64,000 bases of DNA. It comes from Lateolabrax maculatus. Lineage: Eukaryota; Chordata; Actinopteri; Acropomatiformes; Lateolabracidae. Below are positions 1 through 12,191 of the stretch, one piece after another. The position numbers and the translations under genes are program-made. Within the stretch, counting starts at the first letter, position 1, and every line of letters starts with the position of its first letter. The stretch covers positions 26,958,501 to 27,022,500 of the forward strand of contig CM062214.1 of the NCBI GenBank assembly GCA_031216445.1, given 5' to 3'. The notes under the pieces are model-generated. The model was not told the DNA's origin. It ran no database searches and was given only the letters and a program-made list of their open reading frames with translations.

Positions 1-584
1 AGGGTCGGCTTTAATACCTCTGTGCTGCTGCTTTGTCTGATATGAGCTATTGAGAACATTGTGTTAAGTGCTGCCTTGAATCATAGTAGCTGACATTATA
101 GTTTTATTACCATGTCACACTGCATTAACCGTTCATATATACTGTAGGGCCTACAGTGTAGACTAATGTTGACACTTTTCAGAAATAGTTATACTTAATT
201 TGGATTTAGACACCACAACACAGATGTATTTTAGATGATCAGGCTGCGTCATTGCTCAATTGAATTCCTCACAGCAACTATGTTTACATTTTTGTATCCA
301 CATTGTGATGAAGAATGAGGATGGGAAGGTTTGCCATGTCTCTTTACAGAACAGGAGACTATTCTCGTGCAATGGTTGTTTTCTTTCATTCACTACAATA
401 AAGAGCAATGATCACGGTGAGCAGAGGGTTTGCAGTGCAGATGGCGTCTTCTTTACTGGAAACATGTAGGAGAAACTACAAGCTAAAAATGGTAAATATT
501 CCCTAAAATTGAATTGAATCACACTTTTAAATTTGTCCTTGTACATGTAGAAAACAGAGTTGAGTATCAAATCACACTCAGTTG
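1..584. other. non-coding, nothing specific
   Basis: A+T-rich sequence with only short random frames and no recognisable repeat, splice pair or promoter. It is presumably peak1 intron or 5' flanking DNA. Confidence 0.6.
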
Positions 585-715
585 CCAGTTCATCAGGTAC
601 ACTTATCTAAAACTAATTCAGTCTAATACAACATCCTGCAATAAAGGTTATAAACTGTTTTAGAGACATGCTGATTCAACTTTATGACCTTTTTGGAGGC
701 TGCCATTTGTGGTGA
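585..715. repeat. fragment of a dispersed teleost repeat
   Basis: The words CATCAGGTACACTTATC, TCTAATACAACATCCTGCAA and TAAAGGTTATAA follow, in order, the pattern of a very common fish interspersed repeat that I recall as starting ATTAGGTACACCTG and running through CAATCCAATACAACAG. It is degraded and has no coding content. The identification is from memory, without a library search. Confidence 0.5.
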
Positions 716-1331
716 ACTGTATTGCGTTATACTGACAGTTGTGTCTGTTATTTTCTTCAGAAACACTTCTCTGTATGACACATTAGGTTTAGCTATATAT
801 AATAACCTGGCAGTTTAGTGTACTTCTATTTGGAGACAAATTGAAATGTTATTTGGTGCTCACCCATAGATGTGAGAGATTTAGATTTTTTTGAATGAAT
901 GTGAAGTTCAATAATACAGGAAGGCTTGACTACAAATGATTCATCCTTGAAATTACTCTTCCTTAATGAAACAGGGATTGAATATGAACTGAGAACAAAG
1001 TGCAACTGCATCAATAAATTTACTGGCAAACAGAAGGACAATCATACCTTACAGGATTTGTCACTTAGCATCACTAGGTGATTAAGGCATTATGCAATAT
1101 TCACGGTGAAAATTTATCCCAGCGTTGACCACCTCATCACTTGTAAACAAACATCCGCTGCCTGACCTTGCCTGACACAGCAAGTCTCTTTTTCCGCATA
1201 TAATCCTGTTGGTGCTGCTCAAATTAAATTTGCAGACTCACCCCATTTTCAAGTCACCCTGCTGGGTGAGGCCACATCTCAAATTACCTGTTTAACTGTG
1301 TAGAGCCTCCTGTTAGTCGCTGTCTCTCTCT

Positions 1332-1350
1332 CACACACACACACACACAC
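1332..1350 (+). repeat. short (CA)n microsatellite
   Basis: About nine CA units follow a TCTCTC run. It is short and uninterrupted. Confidence 0.9.
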
Positions 1351-1499
1351 TGCCAATCCACGCTGTGATCTCATTAGCAATATTAGTGCATGCCGTGTCT
1401 CTGTAACAGTAACTCCACTCCGGTTGTGTAAGTGCTTGTTGTTCAGTGCGTGACATGATCTGGATCACATGAGATCGAAATGGCAAGAAAACAAACACT

Positions 1500-1741
1500 C
1501 CCATTCCTTCAGACCCCGGCCCACACCCGGGCCCATACCACAGCTATATCAGGCTGACGGGTTGAAGGGCGCTCCTGGCCGGCCGTTCGCAGGGGATGAG
1601 ACGAGCGTGACGTGTCTGTCTGAGAATGGTGTGAAAGCGAGCATGCAGCACTTTAAGGAAAGAAAGAACGGAAGTCCTTATATGCAAGTTTGTGGATTTG
1701 GTGTTCAAACTGACAACTTGCTTGCGAATCTTCTGTGTGCG
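1500..1741. promoter_or_regulatory. CpG-enriched patch ending in a donor-like GTGAGT
   Basis: This stretch is clearly richer in G+C and CpG than the A+T-rich DNA around it, with CCCGGG, GGCCGG and a TGACGTGT half-site for CREB/ATF-type factors. It ends in GTGC|GTGAGT at about 1741, so it could be a promoter with a first exon. There is no TATA box at a convincing distance. The call is compositional only. Confidence 0.25.
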
Positions 1742-1759
1742 TGAGTGTGTCATTGTGAT

Positions 1760-4700
1760 AGCAGGTGGGTGTCCTGCCCAGATATTGGCATTTAGCCACT
1801 AGATCTGGGCCATGGAAGGAGGAAGAGGAGGAGGTGGAAGTGCTATGATCCAGAGGACTGTTGACTGACAGGAACAGTGGCTGTGCACAAACTAGCCAAT
1901 GAGCACGAGGCTGGCAGACAAGACCACAGCACAGCAAGCTCCAGTGTTCAGTTAATTTTATATGTCTGGACTTAGTACTGGGACAGCATATTGCAAGATC
2001 AAAGTGAAAATGTGGTGTTCAAATATAAGGATTGGTTTCTTGCCTTGGTTTTTCTCTGGCACTGTTGATGCACATTCGAAATTCAGTCAAAATGATGAAA
2101 GTGTGTTTGTTTTCTTCGCTGAAGAAGAAAATATTTTAAATGGAAAATATATACACACATTCTGGCATGCATATTTCTCCCTCGTGCCAGCAAATCTTCT
2201 TCCCTCTGGGCGAGTGCTAGAGTAGAACACCTGCACCAACACGTGATGGGGGACTCGGCAGAGATCAGAGGAAACCCTTTCCATGTTTGTTTCTTTTAGT
2301 ATCAGAAAAAGCAAGGTGGTCTTTTGGGGTGGAAAGAGCACTCAAGGGAGGGCTGAAATAGGAAAGATGATACCAGTTCTTACACTGTGAAACGTCCCCG
2401 CTTGTGTTATCGTTTCTGTTTAATGTGCCATTGAAAATGTGAAAGGGGTTCAGTTGTTGTGAAGTGGAAAAAATAGATGTTCCAAAGCAGTTAAAGAGGC
2501 TGTTCTTCTTACTTAGGGTCCCTGTAAGACTAGCTATTATTTATCAAGGGAAAGATGCCAGACCCATTTGAACAAGATTCATTAATCTCGGGGGGATTTT
2601 AGTGTTTTATGCACTGGTCAACGTTAGTAATCCTGTCTGGAGTGCAGAGGACAGTAACCTACTGATGTACTCATGTTTTCATTCAGAAGACAGTAGTGTT
2701 ATAAACCAGCTCAGAAATCATTTCATAAATCATTGTTGAATTTCAACCATATCTCTTTCTATCCCAGTTAGGGATATGGTGTCACAAAACGCCTGCAGTT
2801 GTTGCCGATCTCTGTGTCTCTGGTGCACAGCTGCAAAATTCATTCTTTCGGCAGCAGCATTGTCATTTGACTTGTACAGTGACTTTAACGTTTAAGATGT
2901 TTTGAAGTGGATAATAGATTATATTATTCAAAACTGTGTTCACTTAATATCGTTAATAATATAACAAATATTTATGTAGATGTGTGCCCTTCCTATACAA
3001 GGACATTACTTGTTTAAATTAAATCAATTTCTATAAATAATGATTCAGCATAAGTTAGTAGACAGTTTTTAATTTTCCAATTATTTAAATCTCGCTCGCT
3101 TGCTCACTCAGTCACTCACACAAACACACCCACACACACACACACCCACACACACTATATATATATAACCATACTCACCCTACATCCACTAGCACTCTCC
3201 ATTTAATTAAAAGCTATCTCTCTTGCACACACGCTCAAGTCCCCTATTACAGCTCAGCTAGTTAAGTAAGACATGTTAATTTACTCACTGTATGAGCAAG
3301 GATGAGGCTTGCTGTGGAAGCGTGACAGAAAGGAGGACATGCATATTAATCAGGCTGACTTTCTTCATAAAGGGCTTTAATTACACAGGTTTGTCAGTCA
3401 TTTTATGCAACAGCAAAGGACGTTATGACTAATAACAAAACAGAGCAAACATATCAAACATACAATTGTTGTTGCATGACAAAAACCTGAATTTGTTGTT
3501 TCATCTTCAACATTTGGTGAATTGTTGTTTATTGTTTTATGTGAAGAATTACTTTAAATATCATTAGTTAGTTTTTGTCCTCAGAGGCATCACTCGCCTC
3601 ATCAAGAACATAACCGGCAGAAACTAGTGATTGACATTCAGCCAAAATAAAAATGGCAGGTAGTTGTCATTTTATAATACGAGAGAGGAAAGTAAAAACA
3701 TACTACATACAGGCTGCTCTCTTTGGATTCAGCATTCCTATGCAGTGCACATTTTAAAGGGCTGGATTTTTTACTTTTTTTTTTTACTTAAGCCTGTGCT
3801 ATCTGCAATCCACATACATACCAACCTCCTGTGTGTAATTTGCTATTAACTTGTCAGTCAAAGCTTTGTTGGGAGTAGAAATTATACACCCACAGTTGTC
3901 AAGATGCTGTATACTGTATATCCAAGCTTGTGTTGCATGTCATTTTCTCCCCTCTGTGCTTTTCTGCTCGCTTTTGTTTACATCTGCAGTAAAAATCAAA
4001 TGCACTTTTGCTTTTTTTGTGTGTGAGAGAGAATATCGGTGTAGTGAAAATCCTTTTTTTTTTAAATTTTATTTTTTTCCTAAACCCATATCTTTGTAAA
4101 GTCGGACATCTTGTAAAAAGGAGGGCATTCTGTAATTCGCAGAATCCCTTTGAGACATTTGATGCCGGTATCTGTTGTACTGTAGGAACACCACCTAATA
4201 GGAGTTCTGTTAAGCTACGATGTGTATTTCCACCATTGCTGGAGTATTTAGAAATCAGGCATCTCATTTAGACATCTTGCACTGTGGCCCCCTTCAAAAG
4301 ATCTGCTATGAAGAGCTCAATGCAACACTTGAGTTGAAAAAATAAGTCTTTTGCTGCCACTATAGTGATTGTAAAGTGTGACATGGAGCTTGGAAGAGAG
4401 AGATTATCTTTGCAATAAGCTTAACAGCTTGTATTGTGAATTCAGTTCTATACATATACTCCATATGCTGACTACATCACCACTCAGGGTAGCAATAAAA
4501 CTGCAACATTGCGCCCCTGCACAAGTTAATGGGCTTCCCAGGGAGCGTGCGCTTGATCCTGAGTGATGTCTTTGAGCCACTCTATTGAGTTGACATCGGC
4601 CCATGTTTTATCTTTCCTGCTGCAAGTGGAGACAGTTTTAATGGTCAGTCTGTGTTTTTCTGTCTAAACCAGTTTTCTGTTTTCTTTATACCAAGTCTAG

Positions 4701-6129
4701 AACTTGGTGGGTCTGACAATCTGTAATTAGTGCCAACCATAAACAACCGGAATCCCGCTGAGCATTGCCACGGGTGGCTGCCCTCACCACGACAATCTGG
4801 AGTTTCCCTTTTGTCCTCGCATGTGTCTGATGTACAGCCAGCTGCCCGCCCTGGGAGTGCAACAGTGGGACTACCGGGTGGAGAGAGGGGAAAAGAAAGT
4901 GGAGGAGCTGAGAGGAAGAACATGGATGATATGGAAATAAATCCATTGAAAGAAGAAATAATGTAATGATAAAAGCAGGTCTTTGTTAAGTAACTTGTCC
5001 TTTCCTGTCCTACTGCAGAGTCATGTTTAAATATAGAGTCTGATGCCATCTAAAAGTCCTCTGCTCTTGGATCAGTACAGATGCTTTTTCTGCCCTGGCT
5101 CCAAGATGCACAATAATGACATCATGGCTAATGTACTACAGGGTAGCTCTCCATTCCAGCCATTTGTCTCGTTGTTTGGCTTGCATGCTTATTCTTTCAC
5201 AAATATTAAATCCACTCAGTCACTTGTCGCATCCTCCCCATGCTGCATTTTCCTCAAGACGCTTGAGTCATGACATAATCCTTTTACCATGGAGACGGAG
5301 TGGCTGGCTTATGTTGGGTTAGGTTGGAATAGACTCTTTTGTTGATGGTCTTTTTGTGATCATGTTTTTTTTCCAGATGGTGGTCCAGATGGTTGATTCA
5401 CCAACCCTACAGCTGTACATGTATTTAATCAGAGTATTGTGAAATGCGTCTTAGAACTCTATAGACAGTGGATTTGACCAAGGACATCACATGTTAGAGA
5501 AAAACTTCTTCTTCTGCGGCTTCAGCGTCTCTAAAACTTTTTATATGGAATGACAAACTTTCCAGGCTCTTGTAAAGGTCACGGTGAACTCTGGGTTGTT
5601 GTCGTCTTGGGAACGAGGTCTTGGCCTGCAGACATGCTCCATGGACCATTGCAAACAGTCGGCTGCCCCTCCTGTGGCCTCCCAGCCCACTTAGTCCGCA
5701 CACACAACCAGTGTAGGCCCACGGCTATGAGGAGGAAACCTCTATGCATTTCATGCAGACACCAGAGAGTTTTGTGGATATTAAGGAGCACACTGTTCCT
5801 TTCTGTCAGTGTAATTTGAAGTCTGAAAATATATTTTATTTGCACAAAACTTTGTTTTGCGTTTACCACAAAAATAAAAAAAATGTGGATCACTAAAAAA
5901 GATCCTGTCCCAATAACAATATTTGTCAAGTAAAGAAATTAAGCAGTTTTTAACAGTTGTATTTTCAGAGGCAATTGTCTTTCAGTTTAACATTGATTAT
6001 ACACATTTATCTCCTGTAGCTTTACACAGTTTTTCTTTAAACCAGAACTTTGCATGGTCTGTCTTGCATGAACAGGATTGTAATAAGCCAGCACGTCAAT
6101 GTCTACATGTTTCCAGCCAAGTACAATAA
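1760..6129. other. non-coding DNA with small simple repeats
   Basis: There is no credible coding frame. Contents are an imperfect CA-rich run passing into (TA)n at 3116-3168, and poly-T tracts at about 3773-3785 and 4053-4060. The rest is unique-looking A+T-rich sequence. Short overlapping frames on both strands at 3.9-4.3 kb and 4.6-5.0 kb look random. Confidence 0.6.
3116..3168 (+). repeat. imperfect (CA)n/(TA)n microsatellite
   Basis: CA units interrupted by CCC and AAA, then about five TA units. Confidence 0.85.
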
Positions 6130-7165
6130 TGTCAAGTCAGTTTGATTCATATAGCATAACAGACGTTATCTCAAGACACACACATATGGAGTTCTTTAAA
6201 ATATTATTTACAGAGACCCAACAATTCCCCCCATGGGAAAACAAGTGGAAAGAAAAACTCCCTTTTAACAGGTAAAAACCTGGAGCAGAACCGGGCTGTG
6301 AGTGGGCGCACATCAGCCTCGACCCGGTTGGGTTGAGAGGGAAAGGGAGAGAGGAAGAGGAAAGATAAATGGGTGTGGAGCAGGAACATAGGGGCAGTAG
6401 ATGGCCGATCCAGGCAGTAGATCACAAATCCAGACTCTGGAGGCAGAAACACCTGCAGAGAGAGGATGGAGACGAGAAAGCACAAAACTACAGGAGAGGG
6501 AAGATGGGAAGAGAATGCATACGGATGGAGAGGGAGAGGAGGAGAGAGGAGCTCAGTGCATCATGGGAAATCCCCCGGCAGTGTAGTCCTATACCAGCAT
6601 AACTAAGGGATGGTTCAGGGCTCACCTGAGCCAGCCCTAATTATAAGCTCTATCAGAGAGGAACGTTTGAAGCATGCCAGATGAGGAGAGGGTGTCTGCC
6701 TCCTGAACCCAAACTGGGAGCTGGTTCCACGGGAGAGGAGCGTTCTGGATCAGCTGGAGAGTCTTTAGAGACTTATTGGGGCAACCTGATAATAAGAATC
6801 CAACTAGAAGTAACAAATGCATGGACTAGTTTTTCTGCGTCTTTTTGAGACAGGATGTGCCAGATTTTTATAATGTTGTGTAGGTGAAAAAAAGGCAGTC
6901 CTTGAAGTTTGTTTTTATGTTTGAGTTAAAGGACCTGAATGTGCTGATCAAAGATAACTCAGAGTGTTTACGCTGGTGCTGGAGGCCAGGGCAATGCCTC
7001 AAGCTTAACCATATCTTTAGATTATGTGTTTCTGAGGTGTTTGGGGCCAAGTACAATAACTTCAGTTTTGTCTGAGTTCAACAGCAGAAAATTGCAGGAC
7101 ATCCAGGTTTTTATGTTGTTAAGTCATATGTGGTTTAAGGGCTGGTATCATGTAAAGTCTTTGAT
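6130..7165 (-). mobile_element. degenerate L2-type LINE, 5'-truncated and internally deleted
   Basis: Read on the minus strand, this is the 3' part of an L2/Maui-like non-LTR retrotransposon of the kind abundant in teleosts. Recognisable pieces in order are: a fragment reading like NFLLLNSDKTEVIVLGP (about 7100-7040), LLSGCPNKSLKTLQLIQNA (about 6800-6740), then directly PLPWNQLPVWVQEADTLS (about 6740-6690). The last join skips about 100 residues that normally separate these motifs in full elements. The 3' UTR includes the familiar TGGTTCAGG/CATCATGGGAAATC region, and the tail ends near 6130 with TTGACTTGACA-like sequence. Stops and frameshifts show it is dead. The family assignment is from memory of the repeat class. 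Confidence 0.8.
6637..6822 (-). pseudogene. remnant of L2-like reverse transcriptase C-terminus
   Basis: This open stretch of 61 codons joins two conserved blocks of the L2-clade reverse transcriptase C-terminal region: SGCPNKSLKTLQLIQNA, then WNQLPVWVQEADTLS...FLSDRAYN. In intact elements these are separated by roughly 100 residues. The join is in frame, so the deletion either removed a multiple of three bases or the frame is preserved by chance. It is not a host gene and has no catalytic YADD motif. Confidence 0.75.
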
Positions 7166-9036
7166 TCAGGTTCTGTTGAGCTTGGCAGGTTTCCTTCCCA
7201 TGGGGATCTCTCAGTCTTAGCTTGAGTCAAAGATCAAAGGCTCAAGGCTCACATCTTAACCTTTTTAAAATCTTGCATTTTCAACTACAGTATCCTGGCA
7301 GGTCGACTTAGCCTCTTGGTTTTAGTTTCACATTGATCATTTCCCAAACTTTACTCATGGAAGTTGTCCATCACGGCATCATAACAGGAGCTTGTAAATC
7401 CAGAAGGCCTGTGGAGGCATTATAATACATGTACAGCTCAACAAGTGGGTGCAAACTGCAGTAGTTCTATCGGGATGCAATACAACAGTTTGCATCACAG
7501 TAGCCTTAGTATCAGTCCTGATTACCATTGCTTAACTGCCATAAAGGGACATATGGAGCTGTTTAGCGATCTGCCTACGTAGAAATACTGTCGTGCTCCG
7601 TCAATTAGAGCCAGAGCAAGGAAGTGGTCACGGCTAAAACCAGAAGCAAAGCTAAGCTCAGGGGAGAATTGGCCTGACTCGACTCATATTTACTAACTCT
7701 CTATCAAAGCACTACTGCCAAACCTCTTGTATCAATACAAGATCGTACTAAGTTTGCAAAAGTGCAAAGTATACACACATTCACAAAATGAATGAGTACT
7801 CACCCAATTATGGACATATGCACAGCGCTCACACCTGCATGCATTCACACAACCCCCCCATCCTCTGCCCACTGGCAGCCAATATTAGTGTTGGATTAAA
7901 CACTAAAGCCTGAGTCATGTTTAGCAAGTGGACCCTCTTAAAACAAAAAATAAAAAGGCTTTCAGTGTAAACAGACTCCCCACCTCTAAACCCTGGGCTC
8001 TAATAGTTTAGAGCCACTAGCTGTGCTCTACACTAACAATTCCTTATATAGCTTGGTTTCTTGCCTGAGCAGACTCCAGTACAAAGAGGGTAAAACCAGA
8101 ATGACATGCCTGCAGGGATGAATTTAGGGCAGGGGAGTGGTTCATGTCTAATTTCTGTTGACTCATGGCTTTTAATGAGTATTGGGACGTGACAGTGTTG
8201 CAGAGACTGAGTTTGAAATGGTTCGCTGGCTTGTTGGCATTATTAATGCACTGTGGCTTTTTGGGATGTGTGATGTGAATGTTTATGAAGATTATCCCAC
8301 ATCAAGTGGGAGCAGCGTTTTCCGTCAGGCTCATTCTCAGCCTTGTGCCTTGTACAGAGTTACTGCCTACAAAACAGCCATTTTTAACTTTGTCTTACTG
8401 CTACACCTGTTACTGGTTACTTTCAGGATCATGTGAAATAATTTCCCTGTTGAATGTTGAGATATCTCTCTTTCCTTTCTCACTTTTTGCCTTTGCCACA
8501 GGTTATATGCTGTTGCTGTTAGTTGTGTATCATATTGAGTTCTACCTGCTTGAAGCAAACCAGTGCCAACAGGCCACAGAGTTTTCTTTTTAATGACGAT
8601 AATTAGGCAGCTCACTCTCCGAGGGCTTTCATACCTTCATCTCACTATCAGCGACACCGTCATCTCTCACCCAGTCTCCTTTTCTGCCTGGAAGCGATCT
8701 CCAGGCCTGGAATATGCCAGTCTTGTGCCACTTCTTGTACAAATATCACAACTCAATCTCATTTATGTGCAATGTGAGATAGATTTTGGGATATCAAAAT
8801 AGACTTCAGTCCCTGAAGTGCCATCAGCTGTCAGATTCAAATAGCTAGAAACATTCAGTACGTATGTGAGTTGTAAACTGTTATTTGCTTCTCTTGATTT
8901 TTTTTTTTTTTTATGTGAATACACAAAAAAAGTTAGTGTGAGTTTAGCATTTTCTAAACAAAGATTCATTCATTTTACACGATGGTGACATTAAGCTGAC
9001 ATCTGCCCTCTCGTCTCTTGCCTCCCTTGTCTGCAG
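7166..9036. other. non-coding DNA upstream of the exon candidate
   Basis: No coding frame with recognisable content. There is a 14-T run at about 8899-8912. The segment ends in the strong pyrimidine tract and acceptor of the exon candidate at 9037. Confidence 0.6.
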
Positions 9037-9146
9037 GAGAACTGGCTGCAGCCTTAGGATGTCCCGTGGCTTTGTCTGAATCAGCGAATTCTGGTGCTTT
9101 CAGACCTGTAATACTCAAGACAACAGGGAGCCCTGTAGCCTGGCAG
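9037..9146 (+). other. peak1: probable non-coding 5' UTR exon (peak1)
   Basis: The acceptor is a clean pyrimidine tract (CTCTCGTCTCTTGCCTCCC, then TTGTCTGCAG) ending at 9036. The donor is CAG|GTAAGC at 9147, close to consensus. The 110-nt segment between them has no long frame, is richer in G+C than its flanks, and contains one ATG starting a six-codon uORF. Both splice signals lie on the + strand, the same strand as peak1. It is about 49 kb upstream of the coding exon, which fits the known presence of several untranslated 5' exons and very long introns in vertebrate PEAK1 genes. No transcript data were available, so assignment to peak1 is inferred. Confidence 0.5.
9059..9079 (+). promoter_or_regulatory. 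short uORF (MSRGFV) in the candidate 5' UTR exon
   Basis: This is the only ATG in the exon candidate at 9037-9146. The context is TTAGGATGT (A at -3? the three bases before ATG are AGG, so A at -3), which is favourable at that position. It encodes MSRGFV followed by TGA, all within the exon. Whether it is translated depends on the exon being real. Confidence 0.35.
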
Positions 9147-10630
9147 GTAAGCTGAGTCAAAATTTCTGTTTCCTGTTATTATCTGCTGTAGGGCTGCACA
9201 ATTAATCACATTAAAATTTCTGCTTCAGTTCATACCGTTATGCAGTCTCTTTGTACACGCAGTAGTTCTGTCACTTTGTAATTTGCAGGGAGATCTGTTG
9301 CATTAAACTAAGCACTCCTAATTCTCTCTAAGCTGTACATCAAACAAGACTGTTTCACACCACTTTATGTACTGGAGGAGTTTTTCTCCTTTCTTCTTCT
9401 TTAAGAGGGCTGGGTTGGAAACCGTTGCTGTTGTGGGTCTGTAAAGGCCATTAAGACAAGAGTAATACTGGGTTGTACAAATAAACTGCAGCCCCACATA
9501 GTAACATAGCATCACACATTTAAAGTATGTAACCACCTGCAACATTAACACAACAGAGCAAAGAAAAAGGCATTCTTGACTGAACAATCCACCTCTTTAA
9601 CCCGGCTCTTCAGACAGGCATAATTACATAATATTTTAAGTAAACTTAGTCTGTTGTGCACAGGGTTAGTCATCCTTGCAGAGGGAGACAGGGTGGCCAC
9701 ATTGTGTGTTTCCATTCCTGCCCTTTGTTGCCTAGTCTGATATTTGTTATATTTGTACTTTCCTCTCTATAAATCATCCTTTCTGTAACCAGTATTCTCA
9801 TGCTTTGGTGCAGAAAAACAACTGCAAATTGGTAAAAACTGCTCAACAACCTCACCCTGTTCACTTGGCTCTCGTGGTGGGTGTGTGTCTGACTTACTGT
9901 AGGTCCATCAGAACACATTTGTATTGAAGTAAAGTCTTCCCATCACAGCTCATACTGAGAAGTCTACAATGCATCATGTTGTTGTAAGAGAGGTCAGAAA
10001 CACACTCCGAGTATGTTTGTTCCCCCAAACATTGCCAGTAACACAATAATAAGATATGTAATACAGCATGTTGAAAGCATTTAATATATTATTTTCATTT
10101 AGCTGTCTACTTTGCATGTTGAAGTTTAATTGAAGCCAAGTTCAAATGATTCAATATATCAGGAATGATTGTTTTCGGTATACACTCATTCTCTCATGCT
10201 GGGAAATGATTTCATCCATTCTGACTTCATGACCAAGGTATTTCAAAATTGTAGCTTCACATCACCTACAAAGCTCAGCAACTATTTCTGGCCAGGTTTT
10301 GTTTTTGTTCTGTTTTGGTAGTTATTACCTCGTCTACTTTGATGACTGAGACTGTTACGCTGTGCAGTCTCAGTGAGTCCCTCTGCATTGAATGCCAAAG
10401 TGGTTGTCATTGCTGTTCTATTTCACAGTCACAATACATATTTTCCATTCCCTCCTGACACTTTTGATCTGTTTTGTCTGTTGTTGTATCTTGCAAACAT
10501 ACTGGGCTCTTGTTGCTACAAGAAGAACTTTTCAGTGGTAGATGTCAGTTGGATTTTTCTCTTTTTGTTACTGAAAATGTTGAGCTTCTGCAGTGTATAT
10601 GTAGTATCTCTATTCATCTATTTCTGAGTA

Positions 10631-10632
<2 letters not shown>

Positions 10633-10712
<80 letters not shown>
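10633..10712. repeat. (TA)40 microsatellite
   Basis: Eighty nucleotides of uninterrupted TA, the largest simple repeat in the window. It is self-complementary and so able to form a cruciform. Length is likely polymorphic and may be affected by assembly. Confidence 0.98.
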
Positions 10713-10716
<4 letters not shown>

Positions 10717-12085
10717 TATATTCTTTGGATAAAAATTGGGATGCTTTGCAGTTCTTTAGGGTATTCAGGGTTTCATTTGTAACGTTTTAATGCACATTTT
10801 GTTTGCATTTCTATTTCAGGTTGATTCCTGATGCATTGAAATGTTGATGTAAAAGAATTTCCTGTCAGTGACTTTCAGAAGGTTTAAAAGTGCTGAACCT
10901 ATCAGCGATAGAGATTTAGCTTTTTATATGACTGTGCCATTTTAAAATGTTTTTGTCACTAGAAATATTTCAAACAAGATAATAAACAGCCAAAGTAATC
11001 CACTGTTTCAACACGCAGAAGTTTAGGGTATCAGGGTACCGTGATCCTACTATTGTGGCGATGTCATGTGCACTGTGAGGTCTCATATGATTCCAGGGCC
11101 TAATTAGCACCATAGCAAAATCCCACATTTGTCTTTAGATGGGCTTTGAAATGGCTTGAGCATAATTGGACTTGCCAACTCGTTGGCTGGGTCCAGGTCA
11201 GCCACAACACATTGCTCTGTGTTCACAGGCTCCCACTGATAGACCCTGTGCCATCCAGTCGCAGAAAGAGAAGAAAGAGTAGACTCACTTAACGATTTTG
11301 TTTAAAGACAATAAAAGTGTCTTCAACTATTGCTGGCAACATCCACATTCAAAGCAAATTAGCATAGTTTGTATATGACTGAATAAGGTAAATTAAGAAC
11401 CTGATCAAATGAATCGCTTTAACCTCATGATTTTACAAATATCTTTATTTGTGATCCAGATTCTGATTTTGCACTTAGTGATTCATGAGCTAAAAAACCA
11501 TCCAACTGATTTTCACTTCATGCTGTTATGTTCTCCTCTCTCTCCTTCATCTCCAACAGTTTAGTTTCTGTGTGAAATGCAATAAAAAACAAAAGCTCAA
11601 CACACAACAAATAAAAGCTCAAGTCAAGGCCCATCAACTCCCCCAGTTTTTGAACTAATCCCTTGATTAGGACTGTAAACACTTAGCTGTAACCTCTAAG
11701 CCCTTTTTGTGAGCAATTTTCTTATTTTAGTGAGTGAGTACTAAAACATGTTTTTAAACAAATTATGTTAGACTATAAGTGTGGCAGATTATGTCAAATA
11801 ATTAATCATTTATTATTAACTTTTTATTCAAAAGACATCTTGGTTTGTGTCTTCGAGCAGGTGACAGCCTGGCTGCTATAGCTGTAGCACAGTTGGTCAT
11901 GTCAGACAGGAACATAACACGAACACCACCCTGGTTTTCTGGGCTTCCACGGTTTCAGTTTCCTCTCCATCCTTGCAGAGCTGCTGTGGGTTAGGTTCAT
12001 TCCTTCTGGGGTTGACAGAGTTGAGTGTTTGATTCTCAACATCTGAAATAAAGTTGTTCTGATGATCAGGGATCTATTTTTTTAG

Positions 12086-12191
12086 GTGTTTCCCTTTTAA
12101 AATTTGGTTTGGAAGTGTTTAATGGTTCAAATTGTAGAGCAGCTGATATATTTGCAGAACATCATTGTTGGCAGAACCTGTATTGCTATAG
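12086..12191 (+). other. weak candidate non-coding exon
   Basis: An ATCTATTTTTTTAG acceptor at 12085 pairs with CTATAG|GTAAGT, a near-perfect donor, at 12192. The segment is A+T-rich with no recognised content. A consensus donor alone is expected by chance in DNA of this length, so this is a low-confidence call. Confidence 0.2.

Noticed and set aside
10474..10782. 102-codon frame with an Ile-Tyr repeat.
   Set aside because: Translation of the (TA)40 microsatellite.
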